Positions 20,015-31,885 of a DNA stretch of 64,000 bases are shown piece by piece. Every line of letters starts with the position of its first letter. The stretch's first letter is position 1. A model generated the notes under the pieces. It was given only the letters and a program-made list of their open reading frames with translations. It made no database searches and had not been told where the DNA came from. The stretch lies in contig OY288254.1 of the NCBI GenBank assembly GCA_958450325.1, positions 37,147,577 through 37,211,576 on the forward strand, given 5' to 3'. The translations under genes were made by a program, and so were the position numbers. The DNA comes from Agrostemma githago. Its lineage: Eukaryota > Streptophyta > Magnoliopsida > Caryophyllales > Caryophyllaceae.

Positions 20015-22177
20015 CTACTTCCTACGACTGGTGTAGATCTTGAGAGCCTTACGTTTCTCCTTCAGAATATTCCAAATATCTTTTTTGTCCGCATTAAACT
20101 TGTCGATCTGTCTGCGAATTGTTTTCCGTTCTCTGTTGTAGTCAGAGAGAATCAGTGTGGCAGTGAGCTGGACTATGAGGAATCGCCTACAAACCTTACG
20201 CTGAAGATCGTCGCGGGGCGGCATCTCGTCTTCACCCTCATACAGGAGCATGTGCATCATTGTAAACAATCCAGACTCCTTCTGATTGATGACATTACTC
20301 TGCCATTTCATTGTTCACCTATTTTATTTCAAAGAAAGGGAGCTGGATGCCCTTGGTAACCCCCTTCACTTCTAAGTAGTTACTCATTCCAGCTGCCTGC
20401 CAGAAATCGGAGTTAGATGCGTCAACTCGTATCCGATTGTTATATTTTCTATTACAATATACTCCCTCCGATTCATTTGTTTCTTTATGTTTGCTTTTTG
20501 GCACTATTCATGAGTCGGTAGAATATCTAATATAATTTCCAATCTATAAAGTAAAACATAGTCATGTGGGATCTTTTTAAAATCGTCTTAATGAATTCGT
20601 CAAGAATATCAAATTTTTACGATTTTTAATAATATGTAAATAAAGATAAAAACGAAACAAAACGTGCATTGGCAAGTGTGCTAAAGCAAACGTAAAGAAT
20701 CAAATGAATCACGGGGAGTAGTACGTTGTGGATTGGTAGTACTTACAATAATGTAGACGTCGGAGTTCGGGTAGTCAGGGTGTATGTAGTGGCAACACAT
20801 GGACTGTGTTTTTCTTGAAGTTGATACAAATGCAGACGAAGTATTGGTTGGGGTTGACTGGCAGAAAAATAAGGTCGGACTGCAAATTGACTGCTGGATG
20901 GCAATTCTTAATGCATGCGTCCCAAAATCTGTAAAGCTTGTCCTGCATAGCATCTAAAGGCGTTGCTTGGTCGAATCTCTCTATAAGATTTGTTATCACA
21001 TCCTGTGGAAGAACATATTGTACACGTCATTTGAAATTTCAGAAGGTGGGACTTAAGATTGAACTAATTGAATTTAACAAGGAAAAAATGGACTCAAGAT
21101 ATAGATGTTGTAGACTGAAGTTGTAAAGAGAACGAATTAAAGTTTCTAAATTATGCTACACAAATTAATGGGACAGGATACTGAAGTTTCACAATGTGAG
21201 AGTTGAAGTTGTAATGTTTTTGACGTAAAGTTTCCAGCGTGCAGTAGACAAACCATTTAATGTGTACCAGTTAAGTGTTGAAGTTGTAAAAGGTAATTGC
21301 TGTAGTTATATCATAATATTAATTAAAGTTTCAAATACTCTATTATTTCAAAGTGGCAAATATACTATTCTGAAATTTCACTAAATGAGAGTTGGAGTTA
21401 CAAAGAGATTGAATTAAAGTTTCATATGTTATGCCATGTACAGTTCGTCTACTGAAGTTGTAAACTTTGTGTGCTGAAGTTGTATTACAGTTGAAGTAAA
21501 GCTTCAGACAGTCTATTGCTTAAATACTGAGTTAGGTACTAAAGATGTAGATCTATGATTCTGAAGTTTCAGAACTTGGGAGTTGAAGTTTCAATTTTTT
21601 TTTTTAAAGTTTAAGGCATGTGGTGTGATGTTTGTAAAGGTAAACAATGACCAACTTTCCACCGTTTGCTGATGAAGTTTTAAATGTTGTGCTATGAAGT
21701 TGTGAATTGACTTAGATGAAGTTCTGAATAGAATCTGTTGAAATTTTGACTACTGCGAAATATTCAACATTATGAATAGAAGCTTAATGTGTGTGATAGA
21801 CGAGTTCAAAAGTTGAATTAAAGTTTCAAGCATGTTGATGTTGAATTCAAAATTTGAATTAAAGTTTTAAATTGAATTAAAGTTTCAAGCATAACATGGG
21901 AGCCGTCATCGAACGCTTTCAGAAAATGTGAAACGTACTTCAACGGGTACTTACTGATTTTGAAATCCAGCAGCCCACCAAACCCAATTGAGCGTACGCA
22001 CTCTTTCTGTCTGTTGTTTAGATTGGCAATTACTTTCGCGAGCCTGCGTCCCCTACATCTGACAGGTACACTGACCTCCTCCTCCTCCTCCTCCTGTATT
22101 GGCTCATTGGGCGCAGCTTCAACACTTTGACGTTCTCCGGAAGACATATCAACTAAAAAATCTGCAAGGAAAGACAA
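20015..22177 (-). pseudogene. ULP-like (C48 family) cysteine protease gene, decayed
   Basis: The upstream part (22177-21880) has an acidic run and the block SIGFGGLLDFKISKYP, which recalls the N-terminal region of transposon-borne ULP-like proteins. The downstream part has the C48 strand DLIFLPVNPNQYFVCICINF (about 20880-20820) and KESGLFTMMHMLLYEG (about 20290-20240). In active ULP/SUMO proteases the first block carries His and the second reads DCG; here the positions read Tyr and ES, so His and Cys are both lost. A GTAAGT donor lies at 20756-20751, and stops and frameshifts separate the parts. Active relatives cleave SUMO-like modifiers. This copy is dead by residue content. Confidence 0.65.
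21040..21900. repeat. Low-complexity stretch with GAAGTTT / AAAGTTTC words
   Basis: Short related words (GAAGTTGTAA, AATTAAAGTTTCA, TGAAGTTTCA) recur at irregular 20-60 bp intervals. They fall largely within the proposed intron of the ULP-like gene. Similar ACTTCAGT words in the other orientation occur at 19350-19800, so the two blocks form a diffuse inverted arrangement around the C48 part. Confidence 0.6.
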
Positions 22178-22849
22178 CCCACAACAATGGTAACAAAAAA
22201 TCCTTCAATGCTGCGCGGTAATCAAAAAATCGAAATTCCGCAACGATGTACAGAGCCCACAACTTCGAATAAGAAATTTAGCATTTAGCATACAGAACAC
22301 ACAAATATGCAATAAGAAATTTACCATTTCGCCTACTCATTTAGCATTATCCGAGCTTCGTTTATAATAAAAAAAATTAGGGGTTATTAGGTTTAATTCC
22401 TAATTAGGTCAAGTGGGTAAAGAAAACATGGATTACACAAAATTAGGAATTAATCCGCAATATGTTTAGTCCGAAATTAGGGATTACTCTGCAAACCATA
22501 AACTCAATATGAAAAATTACTTGAACATGACTAATCAGTGAAGAAAAGAAACATAACATGAAAATTTTGATACCCTAAACCCTATGCGAAATTAGGGTTA
22601 CTTAAATTTCAAATTAGGGAAATATGCAAAATTGACATTATGATTTTACATTATGATTTACCTAAAATGAAGAAATATAAAGGAGATGAATGAATGGAGG
22701 TGCTTCGACGGAGATTCATGAAGGAAATGCAGTAATGGATAACTCAAGAGGAGGAGTTTCGTGGAGTAGTAATGGATTCCTGGAGATGGGTTGGAGAGAG
22801 TAATCAATTGTAAGCAGAGTAATCAATTGTGGTGGGAAAACAGAGGGTG
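22178..22849. other. AT-rich interval without recognised features
   Basis: This lies upstream of the ULP-like gene on minus and may hold its promoter. I see no ORF of interest; words such as AATTAGGG and TTAGGAATTA recur. Confidence 0.4.
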
Positions 22850-24421
22850 GGAGGAAACTCTCACCCACATCCCTACATCATTCATGTGCTTTTGCGTTTA
22901 CTGAAAAACAATAACAGTGCCAATAAACGTGACGGAAAAAAACAATTAAAACTTGAAATATGGATTAAAGTAACAGATAAGAAGAATTAAAGTAACAGAT
23001 GAAGTGTATTGAAGTAACATTGGATTAAATTAACAGAGGATGCTTATACACCAGGTATAAAGTAACAGAGGTCAGACATTAAAGTAACAGATAATGCTTA
23101 TCAAAATAACACCAGGTATAGGTTAGTGCAAAAAATTCATATAATGATCAGAATTGAGAGTATGACGCAGTATCTTACTCTTTGATATTGTTTCCTATTT
23201 TGAAGTCTATCACGTCCCATAATTATAGGATGCAATATCTTTTTTTTATATGTCGTTACTCTTTGATATTGTTTCCTATTTTGGTGGCAATCACGTCCCA
23301 TTATTATAGGAAACAATATCTTTTATTTTTTTTTATTTTTTTGTTTTAATATGGCGGTTTCCTTTATCCTTACGACACTACAATGCACTACAATAACAGA
23401 TGAAAAGCACTAAAGTAACGACTGGAGTGTATTAAAGTAACACGACATATAAAGTAACAGATGGTAGACATTAAAGTAACCGATGCTATACACTAAAGTA
23501 ACGCATTATATGAACTACAATAACTCAATATATTGTGTGCGCGCAAATTTCATATGATGAGTATGCAGTTCAACGTAGAAAATTAGAAACTAAACCAATA
23601 TCTTTTTCCTATTTTGTTGGCAATCACGTCCCACTATTATAGGAAACATGATCTTTTTTTATTATTATTTTAATATGGTGGTTTAATATATCCCCATGAC
23701 TCTTTAATGCGTTACAATAACAGACATTATTAACCAAAGTAACATCTTCGATGGATTAAAGTAACAGACCATAAAAGTAATAGATGTTTGTCACTAAAGT
23801 AACAGACACTCCACACTAAAGTAATACAGTATGTGAACTAAAATAAACCAATATATTTTCGTGTGCGCAGATGAATATGCAGTTCAACGTAGAAAAGTAG
23901 AAACTAATAATCTAATATCATCTCAATGACTTCCATATACAATCCAGTATAAACTACAATGTATATACTCACCGTTTATGTTTACTACGATTTGCGTATC
24001 AGCCATTGAATGAAAAGTAGAAGCCAGATTGATCGAACGTATAATGTAGCGCGATGAAGACGATTACTGATTGAATGTGGTCTTGATTGTGTGGTTTTGA
24101 AGGAAGAATGAATGATTGAATGAGCGAGAGAACGATGAAGAAAGTAATGGAAACTGAATTGATGAACGAGAGAACGATGAAGAACGATGAAGCAGTATCT
24201 TCTTTTTTTTTGAACGAGAGAACGATGATGAACGAGAGAACGGTGATGAAAGAGAGAGTGAATGATTGAATGAATGTGAATGATTGAATGAATGTGAATG
24301 ATACGTTACTGAATGATATTCTCCTTCCTATTTTGTTGGAAGCAATATCTTTTTTTTTTTAATAATATAGTGATTAATCTCGTCCCTTCATCCATCTCCA
24401 TAGGATGAGGACTTAGGGACT
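22850..24421 (+). repeat. Left copy of a 1.57-kb duplication rich in AAAGTAACAGA
   Basis: Collinear with 25242-26797: both start GGAGGAAACTCTCACCC and end near GACTTAGGGACT. Both contain many copies of AAAGTAACAGA(T) at irregular spacing, CAATCACGTCCCA blocks, and an AACGAGAGAACGATGA-type purine-rich tail, then end at a TA-type microsatellite. I see no gene. Confidence 0.85.
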
Positions 24422-24452
24422 CGACAGTTATATAGGGACTCATTAGAACCTA

Positions 24453-24455
<3 letters not shown>

Positions 24456-24507
<52 letters not shown>
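24456..24507. repeat. (AT)n microsatellite
   Basis: About 25 uninterrupted AT dinucleotides separate a transposon-like right end (24400-24455) from a transposon-like left end (24508-24600). Confidence 0.95.
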
Positions 24508-24510
<3 letters not shown>

Positions 24511-25241
24511 GTGGGATCAGGTGAGTCCACTTATATATGTTGAGTCCGTGAGTCCCCATCTTAGCCCTTGATTCAATGTTAGATTAATGGACAAGATTTG
24601 ATCTCATAATTAAGGAAATAACTATAATATCTATCAAAATATATTTTCTTTCTCTCTCTTCCTTAATTATCTCAGTACAAATTCTCTCTCTTCTATCAAA
24701 CTTTTAATTGCCTCTTTCTCTCAAACAACAAGTTTGTTTAAAATTAAGTTTTTTTTCATCTTCAACAAAAAATCATCCGTTCCCTACTGCCATTGTACGT
24801 ATGTTACCATGTTACTGCCATAATCCATAAACTATGTTACTGTAACTCATACATTGTGTTACTCTAATTCATGAACTGTGTTACTTTAACTCATAGAATC
24901 TGTTACGTTGCATAGTAGTCTCTTGCAAAAACAGGAGTTTCAATTAACAAAAAGAACAATGTTTGTTTTTATTAAGATACTTCAAAACAAAAAGTGTTAC
25001 AAGATTCCAACTAAATCAATTCCATTACAATTCCAATGTTTCACACTTGTTACTCATAATCTGTGTTACTGTAACTCATTAAGTATGTTACTCTAACGAA
25101 TAATGTAGGCTACTCTAACAATATAGTGTCCTACTTATAATTCTGCTTCTTCTTCATCCTTCTCGTCCTCTCCGTCTTCTTCTTTTTCTTCTTCTTCATC
25201 ATCATCTTAGAAGCTTTGATTTAATCTCACCACCGCACAAT
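24508..25241. other. Interval between the two copies, with inverted TTACT words
   Basis: It begins with a terminal-repeat-like stretch (GGTGAGTCCACTT then GTGAGTCCCCATCTTAG). GTTACT words, the reverse complement of the AGTAAC core in the flanking copies, recur at 24800-25110. A TTC/CTT-rich stretch ends the interval. I see no gene. Confidence 0.5.
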
Positions 25242-26795
25242 GGAGGAAACTCTCACCCACATCCCTACATCATTCATGTGCTTTTGCGTCTACTGAGAAA
25301 CAATAACAGTGCCAATAAACGTGACGGAAAAAACAATTAAAACTTGAAATATGGATTGAAGTAACAGATAAGAAGAATTAAAGTAACAGATGAAGTGCAT
25401 TGAAGTAACATTGGATTAAATTAACAGAGGATGCTTATACACCAGATATAAAGTAATAGAGGTCAGACATTAAAGTAACAGATAGTGTGAATTAAAGTAA
25501 CAGATAATGTTCATTAAAATAACACCAGGTATAGGTTAGTACAAAAAATTCATATAATGATCAGAAATGAGAGTATGACGCAGTATCTTACTCTTTGATA
25601 TTGTTTCCTATTTTGAAGTCATCACGTCCCATAATCATAGGATGCAATATCTTTCTTTTTTTTTCTTTTTTTTATATGGCGTTACTCTTTGATATTGTTT
25701 CCTATTTTGGTGGCAATCACGTCCCATTATTAAAGGAAACAATATTTTTTTTTTAATATGGCGGTTTCCTTTATCCTTACAACACTACAATGCACTACAA
25801 TAACAGATGAAAAGCACTAAAGTAACGACTGGAGTGTATTAAAGTAACACGACATATAAAGTAACAGATGATAGACATTAAAGTAACAAATGCTATCCAC
25901 TAAAGTAACGCAGTATATGAACTACAATAACTCAATATATTGTGTGTGCGCAAATTTCATATGATGAATATGCAGTTCAACGTAGAAAATTAGAAACTAC
26001 TAATTCAGTATCATATAACACCAGGTATATTTCATTCACGTATTAAATCAGTATATTTCTTTGAATGGGGCGTCACTCTTTAAATTTGATTCCTATTTTG
26101 TAGGCAATCACGTTCCACTATTATAGGAAACAATATATTTTTTTTATTATTTTTTTAATATGGCGGTTTCATATATCCCTACTACACTCTGATGCGATAA
26201 AATAACAGATGTTAAGCACTAAAGTAACGACTTCAATGAGTTAAAGTAACAGATCATAAAATTAACAGATGGCTCTCATGGCCTTTTCAGTTTGATGAAT
26301 ATGTAGTTCAACGTAGAAAAGAAGAAACTAATAATTGAGTATCATCTTAATGACTCCCATGGCCTTTTCGTATAAACTACAATTCATATACTCACCGTCT
26401 GCGTGTTGTATGATTTGCATATCAGCCATTTGAATGAAAATTTGTAGCCGGAATGATCGAACGTAGAATGCAGCAGCGCGAAGAAGACGATGAATAACTG
26501 AATGCGGTCTTGTTTGGATCGTTTTGAAGTAAATGGCAGCGGCGAGAATAAGAATAATGAACCTGAGAATGAATGAGAGAACGATGAAAGCGAGAGTGAG
26601 GCGACAGAGTGATGAATGAGAGAATGAATGAATGAATGAGAGAATGAATGAATGAATGAGGATGATACGTTACACTGATATATTCTCCTTCCTATTTTGT
26701 GGGAAGCAGTATCTTCTCTCCTTTTTTTTTAATTAGTGATTGATCTCGTCCCTTCATCCATCTCCCATCCAACGGATGGGATGATGACTTAGGGA

Positions 26796-26797
<2 letters not shown>
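25242..26797 (+). repeat. Right copy of the 1.57-kb duplication
   Basis: It matches 22850-24421 in order and content with scattered substitutions and small indels. The purine-rich tail has expanded GAATGAAT units (about 26580-26660). Confidence 0.85.
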
Positions 26798-26859
<62 letters not shown>

Positions 26860-26876
26860 ATGTATGTATGTATATG

Positions 26877-26910
<34 letters not shown>

Positions 26911-26925
26911 TATGTATGTATGTAT
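26796..26925. repeat. Compound (CT)n (TA)n (GTAT)n microsatellite
   Basis: About 12 CT units, then about 14 TA units, then interrupted GTAT tetranucleotides. It marks the right border of the transposon against LTR-2. Confidence 0.95.
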
Positions 26926-28438
26926 ACGTACTATTATTATTAGTCGATATTAACGAAGCTAATATTTTATTTTTGCACTAACATTTTAATTTTATTTGTT
27001 TACATATCGTTAAAGCAGTAAAACCGCGTATAATTATATAATATTTAAACCGTTTCGGATCGAACACGCTTAATTACGGTTTTCGTTTCAAGTCCGTTTA
27101 ATCCCTTTACAAGTCGTAAAAGAGGTGGCACCCTTTCGAGGAGCGCCGCTCTAAACACTTAAGGGCATAACGCGATCGCGGTAACACATAGTTAAACATG
27201 TCCGATGCCATTTTCGAGATTAGTACGAAAACTGTTGACGTGAAATCAAACATCACGTAATTCGTAAAGATTAATAACGATGTCGTGACGCGGAGGGAAT
27301 TGATTTTCGTCCTAATTAAATTAAAAATGATTTCAATAACGCTTTTTTCAAAATTCCGATACCGGTATCATAACCGTACAATGCACGTTATGAGCATCGA
27401 AAACCGAGTGAAGTTTATATTACATGATATTTTTACGTAATTCGGCTAGCTATCGATTTTAAATCAATAGAAAAAACAAAATTGCCACCTTTTTTCGATA
27501 TGAGCAGTAGCTCATACAAAAAGCACTCGATCGAGTGCCTTGACTCACTCATCGAGTGACCCCTCAAAACAAAGGAAAGAGACCCTCACGAAGGGCACTC
27601 AATCGAGTCCCTTCTATGACTCGACCGAGTGGCCTTCATAGCACAATTACGTGAGCCTCCTACAAGCTTTGTCAAATTCTTTTTACGACTTTTAGTCATC
27701 ACGTGTCAAGTCCATCACGTGGTTACATTTTCAAAATCATGCATTGCATTTTTTTATTCTAAACTATTTATATTATTGTCACCAATTCGATTATTCTATT
27801 TTGCTCGTTGTATTGTATTTCCGGGTTATATTTCCGCCCGTGTACTTTGTATCTATTTTCGAGTTTTAATTTTCGTTGTTTGCAATTATCGCATTTTTAA
27901 CGAACCTCGCATGCTAAATCACTCTGATGTGAACCAAGATGCATTAAAATGACGTAGCAACCAATTCAATATTTATTCATCGTAAAATGTTGTTTGCATA
28001 ACATTTCACCAAATCACTAGCGCGCATATTCAAAAACCGTACGATATCTTAGTAGAGGTCGTCATGTGCGGGCGGGGTTGGGTGTCCATTGTGGGCTTCC
28101 CAACACGTACCCTCACCCCTTACTCAGAACCTCGGTTTCCAAATGTTCGAAACCGTTGGCGCACGAGAGTCATTCGATATACGATACCCGATAACATCGG
28201 CATCGGTATCGTAATGCAAAGGGACGAACCCCACAAGCTCTAGTATCGAAGTGGGCCGTACTTTGTGCACGGTCCACCGAAATATAGAGTGGGTTTGAAT
28301 GGGCCCAAACTTCCACAAAGTTTGGTGGCGACTTCTAATTCGATTTAAATTTCAACCCGAGAACTATCTCACATGGGAAACATTTCGCCGCCCAAACCCG
28401 CGCTTGGCTGCGTCGGGGTGGACCTATATCATGTCCCA
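26926..28438 (+). repeat. Retand-like LTR-2, right part
   Basis: It resumes the LTR sequence (CCCTTTACAAGTCGTAAAAG, then GGTGGCACCCTTTCGAGGAG) and ends CATATCATGTCCCA-like at 28438. Palindromes at 27523-27628 are partly decayed. The next bases (CCGGT) belong to the integrase of element C on the opposite strand, so the LTR end is the insertion border. Confidence 0.8.
27523..27628. promoter_or_regulatory. Palindrome array in the downstream part of LTR-2
   Basis: GCACTCGATCGAGTGC (27523-27538) is perfect. Three further copies at about 27545-27558, 27596-27608 and 27618-27632 carry one change each (ACTCATCGAGT, ACTCAATCGAGT, ACTCGACCGAGT). Spacing within each pair is 21-22 bp. Confidence 0.8.
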
Positions 28439-29071
28439 CCGGTTGCAGTGCGGATTGACGTTCGGTATCCCCATAGAGCGAAAGGTATCTTATCGGACCA
28501 GTCTCGCTAATTATCAACCATATTTTTGAGTATGGTGACAATTATTTTATTAGCTGCTTCTACCGCTCCATTTGTTAAGGGACGGTAAGGCGATGATGTA
28601 TGCTTCTGAATTTTATATTTGGTTAACAGGGCTGCTGTTTCGGCCTGAAAGTGGGTCCCGTGATCACTGATGAACTCATGCGACATCCCGTACCGGCATA
28701 GAGTATTATCTTGTTCTAGATGAACTTAGCTACATGCTTGGCATTGAGAACACGGTAGGATTCAGCCTCGACCCATTTGGTGAAATAGGCGATGGCTACA
28801 AAGATGAAGCAATGTCCACCTGTACAAGAGGGTTTTATTTTCCCGATTATGTCGATACCCCATGTTGAGAATGGCCAAGGTGACGTCATGGTATATAGCA
28901 AAGACGACGGGATATGCTGCACATTGGCAAAGATTTGAGAGTTATGACAGTGCTTGACGTACTATCTGCAATCGGTCTCCATGTTGTTCCAGTAATATCC
29001 GAGCCTCATGATTTTTTGGACTAACATCTGGTCATTCATGTGCGGACCGTCATGTACTTCGGCCATAACCT
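28439..29071 (-). pseudogene. Tat integrase of element C, truncated
   Basis: The N-terminal zinc module is damaged: METDCR is followed by a stop, and HCHNSQIF has Ser where the last Cys is expected. The catalytic core keeps the first Asp (FSTWGIDIIGKIKP), the second Asp (FISDHGTHF) and the Glu (RPLTNGAVEAANK). A stop in NMVDN precedes FALWGYRTSIRTATG, where the frame is cut by the end of LTR-2. The integrase C-terminus and the 3' LTR of element C are therefore missing on this side. Integrase joins element cDNA to the chromosome; this copy is inactive. Confidence 0.85.
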
Positions 29072-29760
29072 TTACGGCCTTAATTTTGTCGAGGTATAGG
29101 AGAAGAGCCCCCTATGGCGTCTTTTCGTATAGTTGCCCGTGTTGGTACGAACAAATTGGGTAGCTAACCTTCGTAGGGCTTTCTTGGCCCGGCTGTCGAT
29201 TCCGGGAGGATATTCTCCCGTCGACATGTATGTTAAAATAGCCCGATACCATGGCTCGGGATCAGTTATCTCGATGTCTTCGATGGCATGGATATATGCT
29301 GTCTTGGACCATCTTTCAATGCAAATCGGCATACTGGTCAGGTGATCGGGAATATTTAGTAAAGATGCCAATTTGGAAAGTGCATCTGCGAACTGGTTTT
29401 CTTCTCGAGGCAGGTATATATACTTTACCTTTTGGAATTGTTTCTCGAGAACTCTTACTCGCGCCTGGTAGGCCACGAGATTGGCGTTTCGAGTTTTCCA
29501 TTTCTGGAGTGCTTGATTAATGATTAAGAAAGAGTCGCCGTGTACCCGGAGATTTGTGACCCCTAAATCGGCGGCACCTTGTAACCCATGGATGCATGGT
29601 TCGTATTCGGCGGCATTATTAGTAACGTTGAAGTCCAGTTTGATGGACATGGTAGTATGCTCCCCTTTTGGTGATATTAAGAGAATCCTGACTCCGAACC
29701 CTCAGAAATTGGATGCCCCGTCAAATTATAAATCCCATGTTTCTATATCGGTATGGAAAA
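29072..29760 (-). pseudogene. Second (Tat-type) RNase H of element C
   Basis: A second RNase H after the first is a hallmark of the Tat lineage. It keeps the catalytic Asp (FDGASN), the Glu-containing block NNAAEYEPCIHGL, LRVHGDSFLIINQAL and REENQFADALSKLAS. Two stops flank FDGASN (about 29700), so the frame is broken. A linker to the integrase zinc module follows (GLFSYTSTKLRP). Confidence 0.85.
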
Positions 29761-30460
29761 TATCTTCCGCTGGGAAAGACCAAGTGTCGGTGTATCCTTC
29801 TTCGGTTACGGGGCTATCGACGAGAAACTCGGCTACTACTCGACCCTTAATAGCTTTTAACGGTATGAACTTCAGGTTGAACTCTGCTAACATTAGAGTC
29901 CATCTAGAAATTCTGCCGTTGAGGATGGGCTTTTCGAAGAGGTATTTAATATGGTCCATCTTGGTAATACCTGTATTTCGTAGCTGAGCATATAATGTCG
30001 GAGCTTCTTGGTGGCCCAGACTAGAGCTAAGCACGTTTTCTCGAGCATGGTGTATTTGCATTCATACTCTAAAAACTTTTTGCTGATGTAATAAATAGCT
30101 CGTTCTTCTGAGTCAACTGTCTGCGCCAGCATAACCCCCATGGTTGTCTCGGTCGTTGTTAGGTATAACAACAAAGGCAAACCGGGTTGAGGTGGCTTTA
30201 AGACCGCCTGAGCAGACAAGATTTCCTTGATTTTATCGAAGGCCGTTTGACATTTATTGTCCCACAGTGTTCGTTCCTCCACTTTCAGTTTCTTGAAATT
30301 TAGTTCACATACCATGGTCAGTTTGGAGATAAATCGGCTGATATATTGAACTTTCCCGAGGAATCCCCTTATTTCTTTTTCGCTTTTAGGTGGCTTCATC
30401 TCGGTGATGGCTTTGATTTGCTGGATCGATCTCAATACCACGTTGGCTAACGATGTGACC
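29761..30460 (-). pseudogene. RT connection and first RNase H of element C
   Basis: The RT thumb and connection (RGFLGKVQYISRFI, CQTAFDKIKEIL) and RNase H (MLEKTCLALVWATKKLRHYML) are readable. Where the first RNase H Asp is expected the text reads LYLTTTETTMG, so the catalytic Asp is replaced. Frameshifts occur near 30450 and 29990. Confidence 0.8.
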
Positions 30461-31140
30461 CAGTAATTTGCCAGACGTTACCCCGAAACTGTATTTTCAA
30501 GGGTTTAGCCGCATGTCGTATTTGCGCAATCAGGTGAAGAATTTTCTTAGGGCAGTGATGTCCCTGTCCCGATTCTTAGATTTAACGATCATGTCGTCTA
30601 CGTAAACTTTTACTTCCTTACGCATCATGTCGTGTAATAAGGTTGTAGCGGTCCGTTGGTACATGGTCCCTACATTAATGAGACCAAATGGCATGACGGT
30701 ATAGCAGTAAGTACCCCAGGATGTAGTGAAGGTGGTCTTAATCATATCTTGTTTTGCCATTTTGATTTGATTGTACCCGACATATCCGTCCATAAAGGAC
30801 ATAAGGGCATGACCGGTCGTGTTATCCACCAATATGTCGATGTGTGGTAACGGAAAATCGTCTTTTGGGCTCGTCTTGTTAAGATCCCGAAAGTCCACAC
30901 ATACGCGCACCTTACCGTACTTTTTTGGAACCGGCACGATGTTCGCGACCAAGTCCGGATATTCGGACACCTGTATGAAGCCGGCTTTGAACTGTTTATC
31001 GACTTCTTCGTTGACCTTGGGAGACCATTCAGGTCTCATTCGGCGGAGCTTTTGCTTAACTGGTTTGCACCCGTCTTTAATTGGTATGCGATGCTCGGCT
31101 ATTTCTCGGTCTATCCCCGGCATATCTTTGTAGAATTATG
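30461..31140 (-). pseudogene. Reverse transcriptase of element C
   Basis: RT palm and fingers are collinear with plant Tat RTs: IPIKDGCKPVKQKLRRM, VRVCVDFRDLNKTSPKDDFP, MPFGLINVGTMYQRT, and the catalytic YVDDMIVKS at about 30590. The YVDD motif is intact. Substitutions from the consensus (for example GLINVGTMYQ where GLKNAGATYQ occurs in element D) suggest decay. The enzyme would copy element RNA to DNA. Confidence 0.88.
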
Positions 31141-31885
31141 CGAAGACGTCTTTGAATTCATGGAGGAGGCTGGTGAACTGTTGTCTCTCCTTGGGATCTA
31201 AGGATAACCCTATCTTAAGCATCTGGGGCTCTAAGGTTGTTCCCACATTGATGGATTCAGTTTCTTCGATTACCGAATTCCGAGACTCCCTTTGCTCTTG
31301 TTTCTCGATCAGATGAGGAGGTGAAGGTACATGTTCGTCGGGTTTCTCAATGTCATTGTATAAAATATTTTCGAAACCATAATTAAAAAGAGACAAGTCG
31401 TAAGCAGAACGCTTGTTATTATTGATGGAAAATTTTGAAAACAGCTCGAAAAGAGCAGCCATCTGATCATTGGTCAGTGGCGGGATAGGAAAGGCGCTAG
31501 GGACGGACCCCGAAGCACCAGCAGGAGCAACTAAAGGGAGAGGAGTTACATGAGTGACTCTAGCATCGGGCCCTCTAGTCTCGACCTCAGACTCTGACTG
31601 AGACTCAGAAGTAGACATGTCCCTCGGCTTCGATTGGATGAGCGTGAACACGTCATCCGGGAAATAATTGCAATCTCGGGCCATTTAGGTCCCGGGATAT
31701 GCGATAGTTGGTCGGAAAAAACCGACTTGGATAGCCCCAAATACCGGCGTGACAAAGTAGTCGGTCAGCAGTGGGCTATAAGGGCTCAAGTGGATACCCT
31801 TAATAAGATTCTAGGCCTTTTTGATGCCTGGACAACGTTGCCCAGTGTTGTGGCATAACCGAGGCTGAGGTGATAATCTTCGTCC
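31141..31885 (-). pseudogene. Protease-RT linker region of element C
   Basis: This is an acidic, Ser-rich linker (SESQSESEVETRGPD) followed by the conserved block ESINVGTTLEPQMLKIGLSL, also present in element D at 36640-36700. It leads directly into RT. A stop near 31136 and a frameshift near 31690 break continuity. Confidence 0.75.

Larger units (their letters stand above)
18926..26797 (-). mobile_element. ULP-bearing DNA transposon (probably Mutator-like) inserted in LTR-2
   Basis: The two halves of a Retand-like LTR flank this insert, which proves an insertion. The left end (AAGTCCAAATCCTTACC then TTGGATT) and the right end read in reverse (GAGTCCCTAAGTCATC then TTGGATGGG) share a loose terminal inverted repeat. 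The (TA)n target hides any target duplication. The coding content is a ULP-like protease gene on minus, as in the MULE-borne ULP genes of plants. An internal pair of similar termini at 24400-24580 suggests two elements side by side or nested. A Helitron cannot be excluded. Confidence 0.6.
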
